Counted from the stretch's first letter, positions 36,395-45,062 are shown. The stretch is 64,000 nucleotides of DNA from Deinococcus taeanensis (GCF_020229735.1 NZ_CP083457.1:310001-374000); one strand, 5' to 3'. The notes: a model not told the origin generated them from the letters alone. Numbers and translations: made by a program.

Positions 36395-36934
36395 GATCGG
36401 CCTGGACAGGTGTAGCACGGCGTGGCCTGAGGCAGGCTCCCCAGCAGGGGGCGTCCTCCCGGGACTCTGCCGCGGCCGGTCCAGGCGCGGCGCATGGGCG
36501 CCTCGGCGGGCTTTTCCGGCGGGCGCCGCCTGCCTCGCCGCCTCGGCGCTGGGCAGATCCGATCTCCCGCCCAGACCACCCACCGGGGTGAAGGGTACCT
36601 CGGCCCGCAGGGTGAACGGCCGGCAGGGGGTCACGCCGTTCCGCCGGTATCCGGTGGGTGGCGGTGCGGTGCTGCTGCCCCTCGGCAGCCTCAGGCCTGA
36701 GCCGTTTGAAGTCAGGCGCCTGCACCCACCGGCGCGGCCAGCGGGGTGCCGCGCTGGCACGGCGCTGCGGTGCGCGCGCCGCCACTGCACTGCGCTCGAC
36801 TGACCCGGCGGCCCACCTGAACAGGCTCGGCCCTGCCGGCCTCGGCGGCCGGCAGGGCCGGAACACCTGAGGCTCCGCTGCGTGCGCCGCAGCACCTGGG
36901 AACAGGGGCAGGGTGGTGAAAACCGGCCTGGGGG
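36395..36934. other. intergenic, no gene recognised
   Basis: 540 bp between the monooxygenase start and the end of the ABC operon. Frames here are GC-driven artefacts; no terminator with a T-tract is seen for the ABC operon. Confidence 0.4.
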
Positions 36935-37999
36935 TCATGAGGATCCTCCGGGGGGGTGCTCCACGCTCCCGCGTGGAACTGTCCAGCAGCCTGGGGCGGG
37001 GCAGGACAACGTCACCTGCTGACCCACCACGACGGCTTCATGCGCAGGCGCGTGCCACACCAGCGTCTGCGGCCCGGCACGCAAGGTCACGCGCTGGAAC
37101 CCCCCGGCGAACGCGCAGGCCATCACTTCCCCCTGGAAGGCATTCTCACCGAGCGCCCGGTGCATGGTTTCGGGCCTCATGACGAGCGTGACCGGGCCTT
37201 CGCGCGCCACGCCCACCTGGAACACGCCCAGCCCGGTCCGCACCTCCTGGCCCCGCTGCTGCCCTGGAATAAAGTTCACACCGCCGAAAAACGCAGCGAC
37301 ATCCACGGACGCCGGGCGGGTGTAGAAGGCCTGCGGCGCCCCCACCTGCGCGAGCGTGCCGCCGAGCAGCAGGCCGATGCGCTGCCCGATGCTCAGGGCC
37401 TCCTCCTGGTCGTGCGTCACGAACAGCATCGTCGTGCCGGTCGCCTCCTGGAGCGCAGCGAGCCAGGCGCGCAGGTCACGTCTCAGGGGCGTGTCCAGGG
37501 CGCTGAACGGCTCGTCGAGCAGCAACACCCGGGGGCGCGTGATCAGGGCGCGGGCGAGCGCCACGCGCTGCGCCTGCCCTCCGGAGAGCCCCTGCGGTCG
37601 GCGCGCACCGAAGCCGGCCAGGCCGACCTGTTCAAGGGTTTCGTCCACCCGAACCTGCCACGCCCGGCCCCGCTCCCCGCGCAGGCGCAGCGCGAACCCC
37701 ACGTTCTCACCGACGGTCAGGTGCGGGAACAGCAGCGGCTCCTGAAACACAACGCCCAGCTCCCGGCGTTCGGCGGGCACGCCCCGCATGGACTGCCCGC
37801 CGATGTGCACGTCACCCTCGTCGGGCAGCTCAAGACCAGCAACGAGCCGCAGCAGGGTCGTCTTGCCGCTTCCGGAAGGACCCAGCAGCGCGAAGCGTTC
37901 ACCCGCGCCCACCTCCAGGCTCAGGCCCCGCAGCACCTCTGCCTCCGGGCCGTACCGTTTGCGCAGGCCCTGCAAGGCGAGCCCATTCACGCCGGCCAT
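36935..37999 (-). CDS. ABC transporter ATP-binding protein (YnjD/PotA-like)
   Basis: 354 residues. Walker A GPSGSGKT at 40-47, Q-loop VVFQEPLLFPHLTVGENV, signature LSGGQ at 138-142, Walker B VLLLDEPF at 158-165, H-loop THDQEEALSIG, and a TOBE-like C-terminal domain from about 240. Typical of importers for polyamine, iron, thiamine or sulfate type substrates. Last gene of a five-gene operon; overlaps the upstream permease by 13 nt. Confidence 0.92.
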   Translation of the reverse strand: MAGVNGLALQGLRKRYGPEAEVLRGLSLEVGAGERFALLGPSGSGKTTLLRLVAGLELPDEGDVHIGGQSMRGVPAERRELGVVFQEPLLFPHLTVGENVGFALRLRGERGRAWQVRVDETLEQVGLAGFGARRPQGLSGGQAQRVALARALITRPRVLLLDEPFSALDTPLRRDLRAWLAALQEATGTTMLFVTHDQEEALSIGQRIGLLLGGTLAQVGAPQAFYTRPASVDVAAFFGGVNFIPGQQRGQEVRTGLGVFQVGVAREGPVTLVMRPETMHRALGENAFQGEVMACAFAGGFQRVTLRAGPQTLVWHAPAHEAVVVGQQVTLSCPAPGCWTVPRGSVEHPPGGSS

Positions 38000-38763
38000 C
38001 CGCGCAGTTTCCAGGCGACCAGGCTGAAGATGAGCAGCGCGGGCGTGACGTACACCACGCTCAGGGCCGCGGTCAGCGCGTAGTCCCCGCCCTGCGCGGA
38101 GGCGAACAGCAGCGCAGGCAGCGTGGCCACCTGCCCGCCGCCCACAATCAGGGTCAACAGGTACTCACTCCACGACACCAGGAACGCCAGCAGCGCCGCG
38201 ACAAGCACACCCGGCAGCAACAGGGGCAGCGTCACCCGCGTGACCACCTCGCGGCGCCGGGCGCCCAGCGTCCGGGCGACCTCCTCGAACCGCGCGTTGT
38301 ACCCCTCGAACGTGCCGGTCAGCAGCACGGTCGCGTACGGCGTGGCGGGAATCAGGTGCGCCGCGATCACGCCGGCGGGCGTGTCGGCCACCCCCAGCCG
38401 GATCAACGCCACCTGCACGCCCATCACGCCCGCAAACGTCGGCAGCACCAGCGGCGCGAGAATGAGGCCCCCCACGACGGCGCGGGGCAGCGGGCGCTCC
38501 CGGGCCAGCTGACGGGCGGCAGGCAACGCGATCAGGGTGGCGAGCAGCGCCGTCATACCCCCCACCCAGGCGCTCCCCTTCAGGGCGGGCCACACCGGTC
38601 CGGCCGGGGCCAGCAGCGCCGTCCAGGCGTGCAGACTGAACTCCTGCGGGAGGAGCGCCGGGAAGTACCAGCGCCGGCTGAACGACCAGACCAGCAGCAG
38701 GCCCAGCGGTAGGGCGCCGCCGATCACGAGCGTGGCGCCCAGTATTCGGCGGGTGCGCCTCAC
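37987..38763 (-). CDS. ABC transporter permease, second subunit
   Basis: About 258 residues, six membrane segments, with the binding-protein-dependent transport EAA loop FEEVARTLGARRREVVTRVTL, which contacts the ATPase. The long frame starts at 38841, but GTG 38763 overlaps the upstream permease stop (GTGA, 38760-38763) and begins right before the first membrane helix (RRILGATLVIGGALPLGLLL), so it is taken as the start. Forms a heterodimer with the product of 38760-39605. Confidence 0.88.
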   Translation of the reverse strand: MRRTRRILGATLVIGGALPLGLLLVWSFSRRWYFPALLPQEFSLHAWTALLAPAGPVWPALKGSAWVGGMTALLATLIALPAARQLARERPLPRAVVGGLILAPLVLPTFAGVMGVQVALIRLGVADTPAGVIAAHLIPATPYATVLLTGTFEGYNARFEEVARTLGARRREVVTRVTLPLLLPGVLVAALLAFLVSWSEYLLTLIVGGGQVATLPALLFASAQGGDYALTAALSVVYVTPALLIFSLVAWKLRGWPA

Positions 38764-39605
38764 GGCCGCCCCCGGCCCCGCAGGCTCAGGAGCGCCCAGG
38801 CGAGCACCACCAGGCCCGCCAGCCCGGCGATGACCACGCACAGCGCCATCGCCATCGGCCGGGCGGTGAGGTCGGGGTCACTGAACGCGCGGTAGGCCAG
38901 CACGGGAAGCGTGGCAGGGGATGTCGGGCCCAGCAGGTACGGCACCTCAAAAGACGAGAAGGCGAAGGTGAACACCAGCAGACTGGCCGACACGAGCGCC
39001 GGTTGCACGGCCGGGAGCACCACGCGCCAGAACACGACCCAGCGGGAGGCGCCCAGACTGCGCGCCACGTCCAGCAGGCGCCGGTCAAAGCGGGTGAGGG
39101 CCGCCAGGACGGCCAGACCCACAAACGGAACCTCTTTCCAGGCAAGTTCCAGCAGCACCCCCACCGCCAGTGGATCATTCACCAGGGCCGGGAAGTCGGC
39201 GGGCGTCCGGGTGACGCCGGCAGCGTGGGCCAGCCGCGACCACAGCCCACTTTGAGAGAACAGCAGCAACGTGATCCAGGCGCCCACCACGTGCGGCACC
39301 GGCAGGTTCCAGGCGAACAGGAAGCGCAGGATGGTTCCCGCGCGCAGCCGCCACAGGACCAGGGCGGCCAGGGTGCCCAGCGCGGCTGCGGCCAGCGTCC
39401 CGGCCCCCGCTATCCAGGCACTCATGCCAAGCGCAGACCAGAAAAAGTGCGACCTGAACACGGCCCGGTACGCCGCCACGCTCCAGTCTGCCTCACCGGT
39501 GACCGGCAGCCCGCCCAGGCTCTGAACGGCCGCCAGGAGCAGACCCGCACCGAACAGTCCGGTCGTGACCAGCAAGGCCGGCAGGTACCCGAGTCGGCGC
39601 GTCAC
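38760..39605 (-). CDS. ABC transporter permease, first subunit
   Basis: 281 residues with six membrane helices and an EAA-type loop (LLDVARSLGASRWVVFWRVV). ATG 39605 overlaps the stop of the substrate-binding protein gene (ATGA). In Escherichia coli YnjC the two permease halves are fused; here they are separate genes, as in most importers. Confidence 0.88.
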   Translation of the reverse strand: MTRRLGYLPALLVTTGLFGAGLLLAAVQSLGGLPVTGEADWSVAAYRAVFRSHFFWSALGMSAWIAGAGTLAAAALGTLAALVLWRLRAGTILRFLFAWNLPVPHVVGAWITLLLFSQSGLWSRLAHAAGVTRTPADFPALVNDPLAVGVLLELAWKEVPFVGLAVLAALTRFDRRLLDVARSLGASRWVVFWRVVLPAVQPALVSASLLVFTFAFSSFEVPYLLGPTSPATLPVLAYRAFSDPDLTARPMAMALCVVIAGLAGLVVLAWALLSLRGRGRP

Positions 39606-40804
39606 TTCAGGAAGCGTTCCGTGAAGCCCAGCTGCACGCGGCGGTCGTACTCGGCAGCGACGTCGCCCACGGCGCGCGTGGCCAGGAGCGTCTGATCAAG
39701 CGTGTACGGACCGGGGCGCAGGGCCTGCCCCACCCGTGACTGGAACGCCCGCCCGACCCGCGCCGGATTGATGGCCAGCCCGTCCCCCCACACGTCCCCC
39801 GAAAGTTTCTTCAGTTGAAGTTCCGGGTCGAGCAGGAGGTTGGCCAGGACCATCGCGCCTGCCTGGTGCGCAGCGTTGTAGGGAATCGCAACGTAGTGGG
39901 CGTCCGCAATGGTGCCTGCGCCAAACAGGTACACCCGCGCGGTCTTCGGCAGTTGACCGCTGCGGACCTCCGCCGCGATCCCCGCTTTGTTCTGCACGAA
40001 CGCGAAGTCCACCTCGCCGTTCGCCAGCAGGCTGTACTGCTGCGCGATGTCGGTGGGGAAGGTTCGTCCCTGCCGCCAGAGGTGGGGCTTGAGGTCATTC
40101 AGGTACGTCCACAATAGGGGAGATTTGGCCTGCCAGACTTGCTCGTTGAAACCGGCGGCGAACGGTTCACGGCCCCCCGCCAACTCGAACAGCGCCATCC
40201 GCAGGAAACGGTTGCCGTAGAACGCTGGAGGGGCCGGAAAGGTAAAGCGTCCCGGGTGCGCCCTGGCCCAGGTAGCCAGGGCCTTGAAGCTGCGGGGCAG
40301 CTCTGCGGGTCTGACCCGGGCGCTGTCGTACACGTACTGCCACTGCGTGCTGCCCCAGGGGGACTCGGCGCCGTTCACCGGGTAGCCGAAGTCGTTGCGG
40401 ACGGCGGGGCTCTGCCAGTCCACGTACCGGGCGTTGGGCAGCCGTTCGGCCCAGCCTTCCAGCAGGAGCTTGCCCTGCCGGGCGGTGCGGAAGTTCTCCC
40501 CATTGATCCAGATGAGGTCCACGCCGCCGCCCCGGTTCCTGCCGGCCTGTTTCTCGCCGAGCACCTTGTTCACCGCCTGCACGGTATCCGTGACCGGCAC
40601 CCGCCGCAGCGTCACCCCGAGTTTTTTGAGGGCGGGCGCAACGACGGAATCCACATACGTGTTGATGTTGTCCGAGCCACCCCACATGTAGAAGTTGACG
40701 GTCTGCCCCCGCGCTTCTTTGAGCACCTGGGTCCAGTTGGCGGGGTTGGGGGCGGCGAGGGTCATGCCCATCAGGGCTAAGGTCAGGGCCAGGGCATGCT
40801 TCAT
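39602..40804 (-). CDS. ABC transporter substrate-binding protein (YnjB-like)
   Basis: 400 residues with a Sec signal (MKHALALTLALMGMTLAAPN, cleavage probably after LAA) and a type-2 periplasmic-binding fold. NWTQVLKEARGQTVNFYMWG, GGVDLIWINGENFRT and LPRSFKALATWARAHPGRFT resemble the YnjB family, whose ligand is not firmly known. It captures a ligand outside the membrane for the two permeases. ATG 40804 overlaps the acyltransferase stop (ATGA). Confidence 0.88.
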   Translation of the reverse strand: MKHALALTLALMGMTLAAPNPANWTQVLKEARGQTVNFYMWGGSDNINTYVDSVVAPALKKLGVTLRRVPVTDTVQAVNKVLGEKQAGRNRGGGVDLIWINGENFRTARQGKLLLEGWAERLPNARYVDWQSPAVRNDFGYPVNGAESPWGSTQWQYVYDSARVRPAELPRSFKALATWARAHPGRFTFPAPPAFYGNRFLRMALFELAGGREPFAAGFNEQVWQAKSPLLWTYLNDLKPHLWRQGRTFPTDIAQQYSLLANGEVDFAFVQNKAGIAAEVRSGQLPKTARVYLFGAGTIADAHYVAIPYNAAHQAGAMVLANLLLDPELQLKKLSGDVWGDGLAINPARVGRAFQSRVGQALRPGPYTLDQTLLATRAVGDVAAEYDRRVQLGFTERFLK

Positions 40805-41688
40805 GGGGTTCCTCCAGGTGGGGTGCGCCGGTGGGCCGCAACGAGGGCCTGCACCTGCGGAAAGTCAGGGTCGATGCTGAAGTGAAACCCATGCCAGTAC
40901 CCGTCCCGCTCCGGATCGTACCGACGGGGGGCGGGCAGGCGGCCGTCCAGCGCGGCCGCCTTCATGCGGCGGCGCAGATGCACGCGCAGCGTTTCGGCTG
41001 AAGTACAGCGCACCTTCTCCTGAGTGACTTCTGGCAGGACCCGCAGGCCGACCGGCTGCCCGTAGCGGAGCACCGGGCTGAACGGGTGCTCCCACACGCG
41101 GTGGGCACCCGTCAGGGCCACCGGCAGGATCGGCAGGTTCAGGTGCTTGGCGAGAGCGAACGCCCCCCGCTGGAAGTCGGTGTCCAGACCCAGCACGGTG
41201 CCCTGCGGAAACAGCACCAGGCTCTCCCCCTCCGCAGTGATCGCCCGCGCCCGCTGAAGCAAATGACGGTACCCGCCGGAGCCACTTTCTGGGTCGATGC
41301 TCACGTGGCCCAGCCGGGTGATGGCGGGCCCCACCCCCGGCCAGGTGAAGATCTCCTCGCGCGCCACGAAGCGCAGCGGCAACGGCAGCTGCAACAGGGC
41401 CAGCACATCCACGACGCTCTCGTGTAGGGCAATGACCAGATAAGGGCCAGCCCCCACCCGTGCGGTGCCGTGAAGGTGAAGGCGGACACGCAGGTGGCGC
41501 AGCAGGCGCGCGCTCACCCGCTTCTGCGCGTCGTCCCGCTGGCGCGGGGTGAGGGCCACAGGCAGGCTCCGGAGTTCGTGAGCCGCCTGCCACAGCAGGG
41601 CGCGGCCCCCACCCATGAAGCGCAGCCAGTCGCCCGCGGAGCCGGGCCGGAACTGGAGGAGTGGGGGTGGGGAGGCCTCAGCACGCAT
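40801..41688 (-). CDS. 1-acyl-glycerol-3-phosphate acyltransferase-like protein
   Basis: PlsC-family acyltransferase, 295 residues from ATG 41688. HESVVD supplies the H-x4-D catalytic pair and FPQGT replaces the usual FPEGTR, a substitution seen in some relatives. No membrane helix precedes the domain. ATG 41688 has GAGG upstream; GTG 41751 would add 21 residues. It heads the ABC importer operon with 4-nt overlap, an unusual partnership suggesting a lipid or acyl-chain link, or simply co-regulation. Confidence 0.85.
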   Translation of the reverse strand: MRAEASPPPLLQFRPGSAGDWLRFMGGGRALLWQAAHELRSLPVALTPRQRDDAQKRVSARLLRHLRVRLHLHGTARVGAGPYLVIALHESVVDVLALLQLPLPLRFVAREEIFTWPGVGPAITRLGHVSIDPESGSGGYRHLLQRARAITAEGESLVLFPQGTVLGLDTDFQRGAFALAKHLNLPILPVALTGAHRVWEHPFSPVLRYGQPVGLRVLPEVTQEKVRCTSAETLRVHLRRRMKAAALDGRLPAPRRYDPERDGYWHGFHFSIDPDFPQVQALVAAHRRTPPGGTP

Positions 41689-41819
41689 CGGTAACCTCAG
41701 GGCACGTCCAGCGGGTGGCCGCCCAGTGAGGCCGGGCGTGAAGCGGGCCACCGCGTCGGTGGGTTAGGGCCGGAACGGCCCTGGGAAGCCTGCTTCCAGC
41801 CGGAACCCTGCGCACCCGG

Positions 41820-42071
41820 TTACCCCGTGATGACACGGACGTCCTGGACCAGCCGGTAAAGGCCGTAGGCCAGCAGCACCACGGTCAGCCCCGCTTGCCT
41901 GCGGTCCATCATTCGGGCACTGTACAGCACCAGACCGGCGAGCCCGAGCGCGAGTGCCATGTGGTACAAGCTGCCCAGCCTCACTTCCACGAGCCCCATG
42001 GCGAGGTATAGGCTTGCGGGCAGCACGGACAGCCAGAACGTCCAGGGCAGGGCCGCCGGACCTGGGCTCAT
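41820..42071 (-). CDS. small membrane protein
   Basis: 83 residues with three hydrophobic segments (LPWTFWLSVLPASLYLAMGL; LYHMALALGLAGLVLYSAR; GLTVVLLAYGLYRLV). GAGAGG precedes ATG 42071. Unknown function. Its start overlaps the end of the truncated oxidoreductase frame upstream (42068-42313). Confidence 0.62.
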   Translation of the reverse strand: MSPGPAALPWTFWLSVLPASLYLAMGLVEVRLGSLYHMALALGLAGLVLYSARMMDRRQAGLTVVLLAYGLYRLVQDVRVITG

Positions 42072-42313
42072 ACGGCCTCTCGCGGTTCATCAGGGACACC
42101 GATTATGGTCTTGGTGGGCGTGCATCCCTCATTTACGCGAGTGCCTGCGACATGCTCGGCTTCGATCAGGAGGACTCGCTGCCCCTGTTCGCTCAAGGTT
42201 CTGGCCAGAGGCACGCCCGCCTGACCAGCGCCGATGATCACGCCACCGCGGGTGGGCGGCCCTGCCTCTGGTTCACCGGCCAGACGCGCGGCGTTCGAAT
42301 GGTCGTATGACAT
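42068..42313 (-). pseudogene. N-terminal stub of a disulfide oxidoreductase, redox Cys lost
   Basis: 81 residues matching only the FAD-binding start of MerA/Lpd-type oxidoreductases: GGVIIGAGQAGVPLARTLSE and TRVNEGCTPTKTII. Functional relatives read GGTCVNEGCTPTK; here the first redox Cys is Arg, and about 380 C-terminal residues are missing. A decayed relative of the intact enzyme at 33.8 kb. ATG 42313 or 42331 would be the old start. Confidence 0.75.
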
Positions 42314-42428
42314 GGTTCCATCGAACACCATGGGCGGAACGCCGGATGTCATCCAGCCAACATCGGCACGGGGCGCGGCCGGCTTTGGGCCGAAACCTAA
42401 ATGCTTTCTAAAGGGCCGGCGAAGTTCC

Positions 42429-42446
42429 GTGTTGGGTGCCCAACAC
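42429..42446. promoter_or_regulatory. palindromic site upstream of the AhpD-like gene
   Basis: GTGTTGGG-TG-CCCAACAC, an 8-bp perfect inverted repeat about 180 bp before the AhpD-like gene and 115 bp before the oxidoreductase stub. Plausible operator; regulator unknown. Confidence 0.4.
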
Positions 42447-42627
42447 TGTGATCCTGCGGCCCCTGGCAAGCTCAGGGAGGCGAACGATGGGGCGGGTGAT
42501 GACGCAGAAGGGGGCGCTTGAGCGTTCCTCCTTCGGAGCAGTTCAGTCTCGCTGCGGCCAGTGGCCTGCGCTTCGCGCCGTGTCCTGACGGCGGCCGCAC
42601 CCGGCCCCACACCCAAGGAGACCCACC

Positions 42628-43200
42628 ATGACCGAGCCCTACCACCTGAAGTTGCCTCCCGTCGATCCCGAACACACCACCTCTGAAGCGCGTGAGGTAC
42701 TGGCGCGCGCCCAGGGCCGGCGGCCCAATATGTACCTGATGATGGCGAACCAGCCCGCGCTGCTCGACACTTACCTGTACGGGTACGAGCGTTTCCGCAA
42801 GGCGGCCGGCTTCACGCCCGTGGAGCAGGAAGTGGTGTTTCTGACGTTGAGCGTGGAAAACGGCTGCGAGTACTGTGCCGGCGCGCACTCGTTTATTGCC
42901 GATCACCTGTCGAAGGTTCCGGGCGAGGTGACCGACGCCATTCGTGAGGGGCAGCCGGTTCAGGACCCCAAACTGGAGGCCCTCCGGATGTTTACCCGGG
43001 TGATGCATGACACCCGGGGCCGGCCCAGCCAGACGGACGCCCAGGCGTTCCTGAACGCTGGGTACCGGGAGGAACATATCCTGGGGATCATCCTGGGGCT
43101 GTCGGTGAAAACCATCAGTAACTACGCCAATCACGTATTCAACACGCCGCTCGATGAGACGTTTCGTGCCCGGGAATGGCGGCCAGCCTCACGGGACTGA
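42628..43200 (+). CDS. carboxymuconolactone decarboxylase/AhpD-like protein
   Basis: 190 residues, all-alpha AhpD-like fold with the peroxidatic motif Cys80-Glu-Tyr-Cys83 followed by AGAHSF (CxxC-x3-H). Such proteins reduce peroxides or serve as thiol-disulfide partners. LGIILGLSVKTISNYANHVF is the second conserved helix pair. AAGGAG precedes ATG 42628. Probably intact and independently expressed. Confidence 0.9.
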   Translation: MTEPYHLKLPPVDPEHTTSEAREVLARAQGRRPNMYLMMANQPALLDTYLYGYERFRKAAGFTPVEQEVVFLTLSVENGCEYCAGAHSFIADHLSKVPGEVTDAIREGQPVQDPKLEALRMFTRVMHDTRGRPSQTDAQAFLNAGYREEHILGIILGLSVKTISNYANHVFNTPLDETFRAREWRPASRD

Positions 43201-43295
43201 GCGTCTGATGACCGGAAAGATGGGACCATGGTCGCAGACACGCGCGGCTTGGAACTCCCGAAAAACGAGTCACTTCCAGGAACAGGAGGACCAGC

Positions 43296-43433
43296 ATGAC
43301 CCAGGTTGTGGTTTTTGATGTGATCGAAACGCTGCTCGACCTGCGGGCGCTCGAGCCTTACTTCGTGCGGGTGTTCGGGGACGCTGGCGCCCGGGAGCAG
43401 TGGTTTCAGCGCGTCCTGAAGACCGCCCTGACC
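43296..43433 (+). pseudogene. N-terminal stub of a HAD type II (haloacid dehalogenase-like) gene
   Basis: ATG 43296 with GGAGG upstream opens MTQVVVFDVIETLLDLRALE and GDAGAREQWFQRVLKTALT, a normal haloacid-dehalogenase start (nucleophile Asp in FDV). After about 46 codons the frame enters sequence belonging to the opposite-strand acyltransferase gene and loses all similarity. Full-length relatives have about 220 residues. Confidence 0.8.
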
Positions 43434-43699
43434 CACCCGCTCAGCACGAAGAAGGCGTCAACGGCCGGTGCGCCCAGGTACCAGCACAGGTGCTCCCACA
43501 CGGCGAGCGGCCGGGCCAGGTCATCGAAGGGGTTGACGGTCATTAGCGTGAAGTGCGACAGCACCACGCCCAGCGCCAGCACCCCGCGCAACCCATCAAA
43601 AGCCGGGACGTACGCCTGCGCTGGAGCCGCCGACGAAATCACCGGCCGGGCTGGGGCGGTCGCGGCCGTCACTCGGGCTGCGGTTCCTTCTGCGTCCAT
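43428..43699 (-). pseudogene. N-terminal stub of an acyltransferase 3 (OafA-like) gene
   Basis: Minus-strand frame from ATG 43699: after a 30-residue tail, VPAFDGLRGVLALGVVLSHF and LGAPAVDAFFVLSGWVRAVF are the unmistakable first helices of acyltransferase 3 membrane proteins (normally about 350-400 residues). The gene is cut at about 43430, exactly where the HAD stub from the other direction ends, so one deletion fused two convergent genes tail to tail. Confidence 0.78.
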
Positions 43700-44358
43700 G
43701 CCTGCTCCGCATGGAACCGTACAGCGTGCAGCGTGCCGTCTACGACCCGGCCGTGCACGACCAGACGCCCGCCCGCTTTCGGCAGGGCCGCCACCAGGCG
43801 GCCCGTGGCGCGGAAGGTCACCTCGAAGGGCTCACTGCCCGCCTTACTGGGCGTGACCCGAAGGGTGAACGTTTCTCCGCGTCGCCCGGTCAGGGTGCCG
43901 CAGGCCCGCAGCGCGCCGACACTGGCGGCCTTGCCCTCCGCCTTCGCCCGCCCCAGCGTCCAGGTCGTGACCAGTCCCGTCTCATCGGTGCGGGGCCACA
44001 GCAGGGCCTGCACCACAAGGCCGGCCTCCGGCACCGTCAGGCCAGGAGCGGGGTGAACAGGCCAGCGGGCGTCTTTGGCCGTGAACATCAGCTCGCCGTC
44101 TTCCTGGTGCAGCACCCCGGCGGCTGTCACGGCGACGTGATCATGCTGCGCGGCCTGGGCCAGCACGTCGGGTCGCTCGCTCCGCCGCTGGGTGCGGGCG
44201 GATGGCGTTGGCGCAGCCGGTGGAGTGGCTTGAGGCTCGGGCACACGGACCGGCTGCGTCTCCTTCCCTGACTGCGCCTTGGCAGGTGCGGGCCGGTCGG
44301 TTGGGGCGGCGGGCGAAGCGGCTTTCACGCGGGCACGGGGACGGGCGCTGCTCGTCAT
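43669..44358 (-). CDS. hypothetical protein with Pro/Ala-rich N-terminus
   Basis: 229 residues. Residues 1-65 are disordered-looking (Pro, Ala, Lys, Arg); the rest is beta-rich (VTAAGVLHQEDGELMFTAKD, GLVVQALLWPRTDETGLV, GGRLVVHGRVVDGTLHAVRF), reminiscent of OB-fold accessory proteins but not assignable. It overlaps the PIN-like gene upstream by 4 nt (ATGA), so it is the third gene of the AbrB-PIN operon. The N-terminal stub of the acyltransferase gene overlaps its 3' end by 31 nt on the same strand. Confidence 0.6.
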   Translation of the reverse strand: MTSSARPRARVKAASPAAPTDRPAPAKAQSGKETQPVRVPEPQATPPAAPTPSARTQRRSERPDVLAQAAQHDHVAVTAAGVLHQEDGELMFTAKDARWPVHPAPGLTVPEAGLVVQALLWPRTDETGLVTTWTLGRAKAEGKAASVGALRACGTLTGRRGETFTLRVTPSKAGSEPFEVTFRATGRLVAALPKAGGRLVVHGRVVDGTLHAVRFHAEQAWTQKEPQPE

Positions 44359-44729
44359 GGGGCACCTCCAATCAGGGTTGCGGGGAGCCCCGCCGCTTCG
44401 GCGGCGGCGGCCAGCTCGGCGCAGGGGGTGAGGACCGTTAAGTTCAGGCGGCGGGCGGTGGCCAGGACCGCTGCACCTTCCACGTCCGGCGCTCCTGGCG
44501 CGCGCAGGGCGTCGTCTGGGGTAAACGGCACCAGGTGCACCAGGCTCTGCAGGAGCAGCGTGGCGTTCTTGGCGCCTGCACTGCCGGTGGGGTACCGGCT
44601 CACCACGGCGGCCGCGGTGACGCTGCTCACCTGCACCTGCCCTTCGGAGAGTGCGGCGCGGACGGCCTCTGCCCCGGCGCCTCCGGTGAGGTAGGCCCGA
44701 AGCGCTGCGGCGTCGGCCAGCTTACTCAT
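44355..44729 (-). CDS. degenerate PIN-domain (VapC-like) protein
   Basis: 124 residues whose pattern follows VapC toxins: ADAAALRAYLTGGAGAEAVR (first strand-helix with Asp6), VQVSSVTAAAVVSRYPTG, VPFTPDDALRAPGAPDVEGA and ARRLNLTVLTPCAEL. The conserved second acidic residue (usually Glu after SAVT) is Ala, and the late acidic pair is unclear, so RNase activity is doubtful. It overlaps the AbrB-type gene by 8 nt, the usual antitoxin-toxin order. Confidence 0.6.
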   Translation of the reverse strand: MSKLADAAALRAYLTGGAGAEAVRAALSEGQVQVSSVTAAAVVSRYPTGSAGAKNATLLLQSLVHLVPFTPDDALRAPGAPDVEGAAVLATARRLNLTVLTPCAELAAAAEAAGLPATLIGGAP

Positions 44730-44943
44730 CGGTATTCCCCTCGTCAGGCGTGCTCCCGTGCAGGGCCTGGATCATCTGGGCGCGGGAAGTGACCTGCACG
44801 GTTCCGTTTTCCACCACGAAGAGCAAGGTGTCCCCCTCTCCGACATTGAGGACTTCACGAATAGCTTTGGGCACAATCACCCGGTACTTTGGCCCTAGGC
44901 TCGCGTTGTGAACCTCTTGACCCCTTGGGCCACTATCTGACAT
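44722..44943 (-). CDS. AbrB/MazE-type antitoxin (SpoVT-AbrB domain)
   Basis: 73 residues. LGPKYRVIVPKAIREVLNVG followed by DTLLFVVENGTVQV is the swapped-hairpin SpoVT/AbrB DNA-binding domain. The C-terminal tail would neutralise the PIN-like partner. TAAAGT (44950-44955) ends 6 nt before the ATG: leaderless. It probably represses its own operon through the inverted repeat at 44985-45012. Confidence 0.85.
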   Translation of the reverse strand: MSDSGPRGQEVHNASLGPKYRVIVPKAIREVLNVGEGDTLLFVVENGTVQVTSRAQMIQALHGSTPDEGNTDE

Positions 44944-44984
44944 AGGGACACTTTATCAGCTCAGGTGTCCCAAAAAGTGAGTAC

Positions 44985-45012
44985 CTTTCTGGTAATCGGA
45001 GTTACCAGAAAG
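44985..45012. promoter_or_regulatory. 11-bp inverted repeat between two divergent toxin-antitoxin operons
   Basis: CTTTCTGGTAA-tcggag-TTACCAGAAAG, perfect 11-bp arms, midway between the AbrB start (44943) and the RHH start (45069). It could serve as shared operator for both operons. Confidence 0.6.
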
Positions 45013-45056
45013 ACCCAATTATTATCCCCATACTATTTTTCTTACCTAAAGTAGGA

Positions 45057-45062
45057 TAAAAT
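45057..45062 (+). promoter_or_regulatory. -10 box of the leaderless RHH-MazF mRNA
   Basis: TAAAAT followed by 6 nt (AGCTGC) and ATG 45069; the AT-rich stretch 45020-45062 is the promoter region. Confidence 0.6.
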
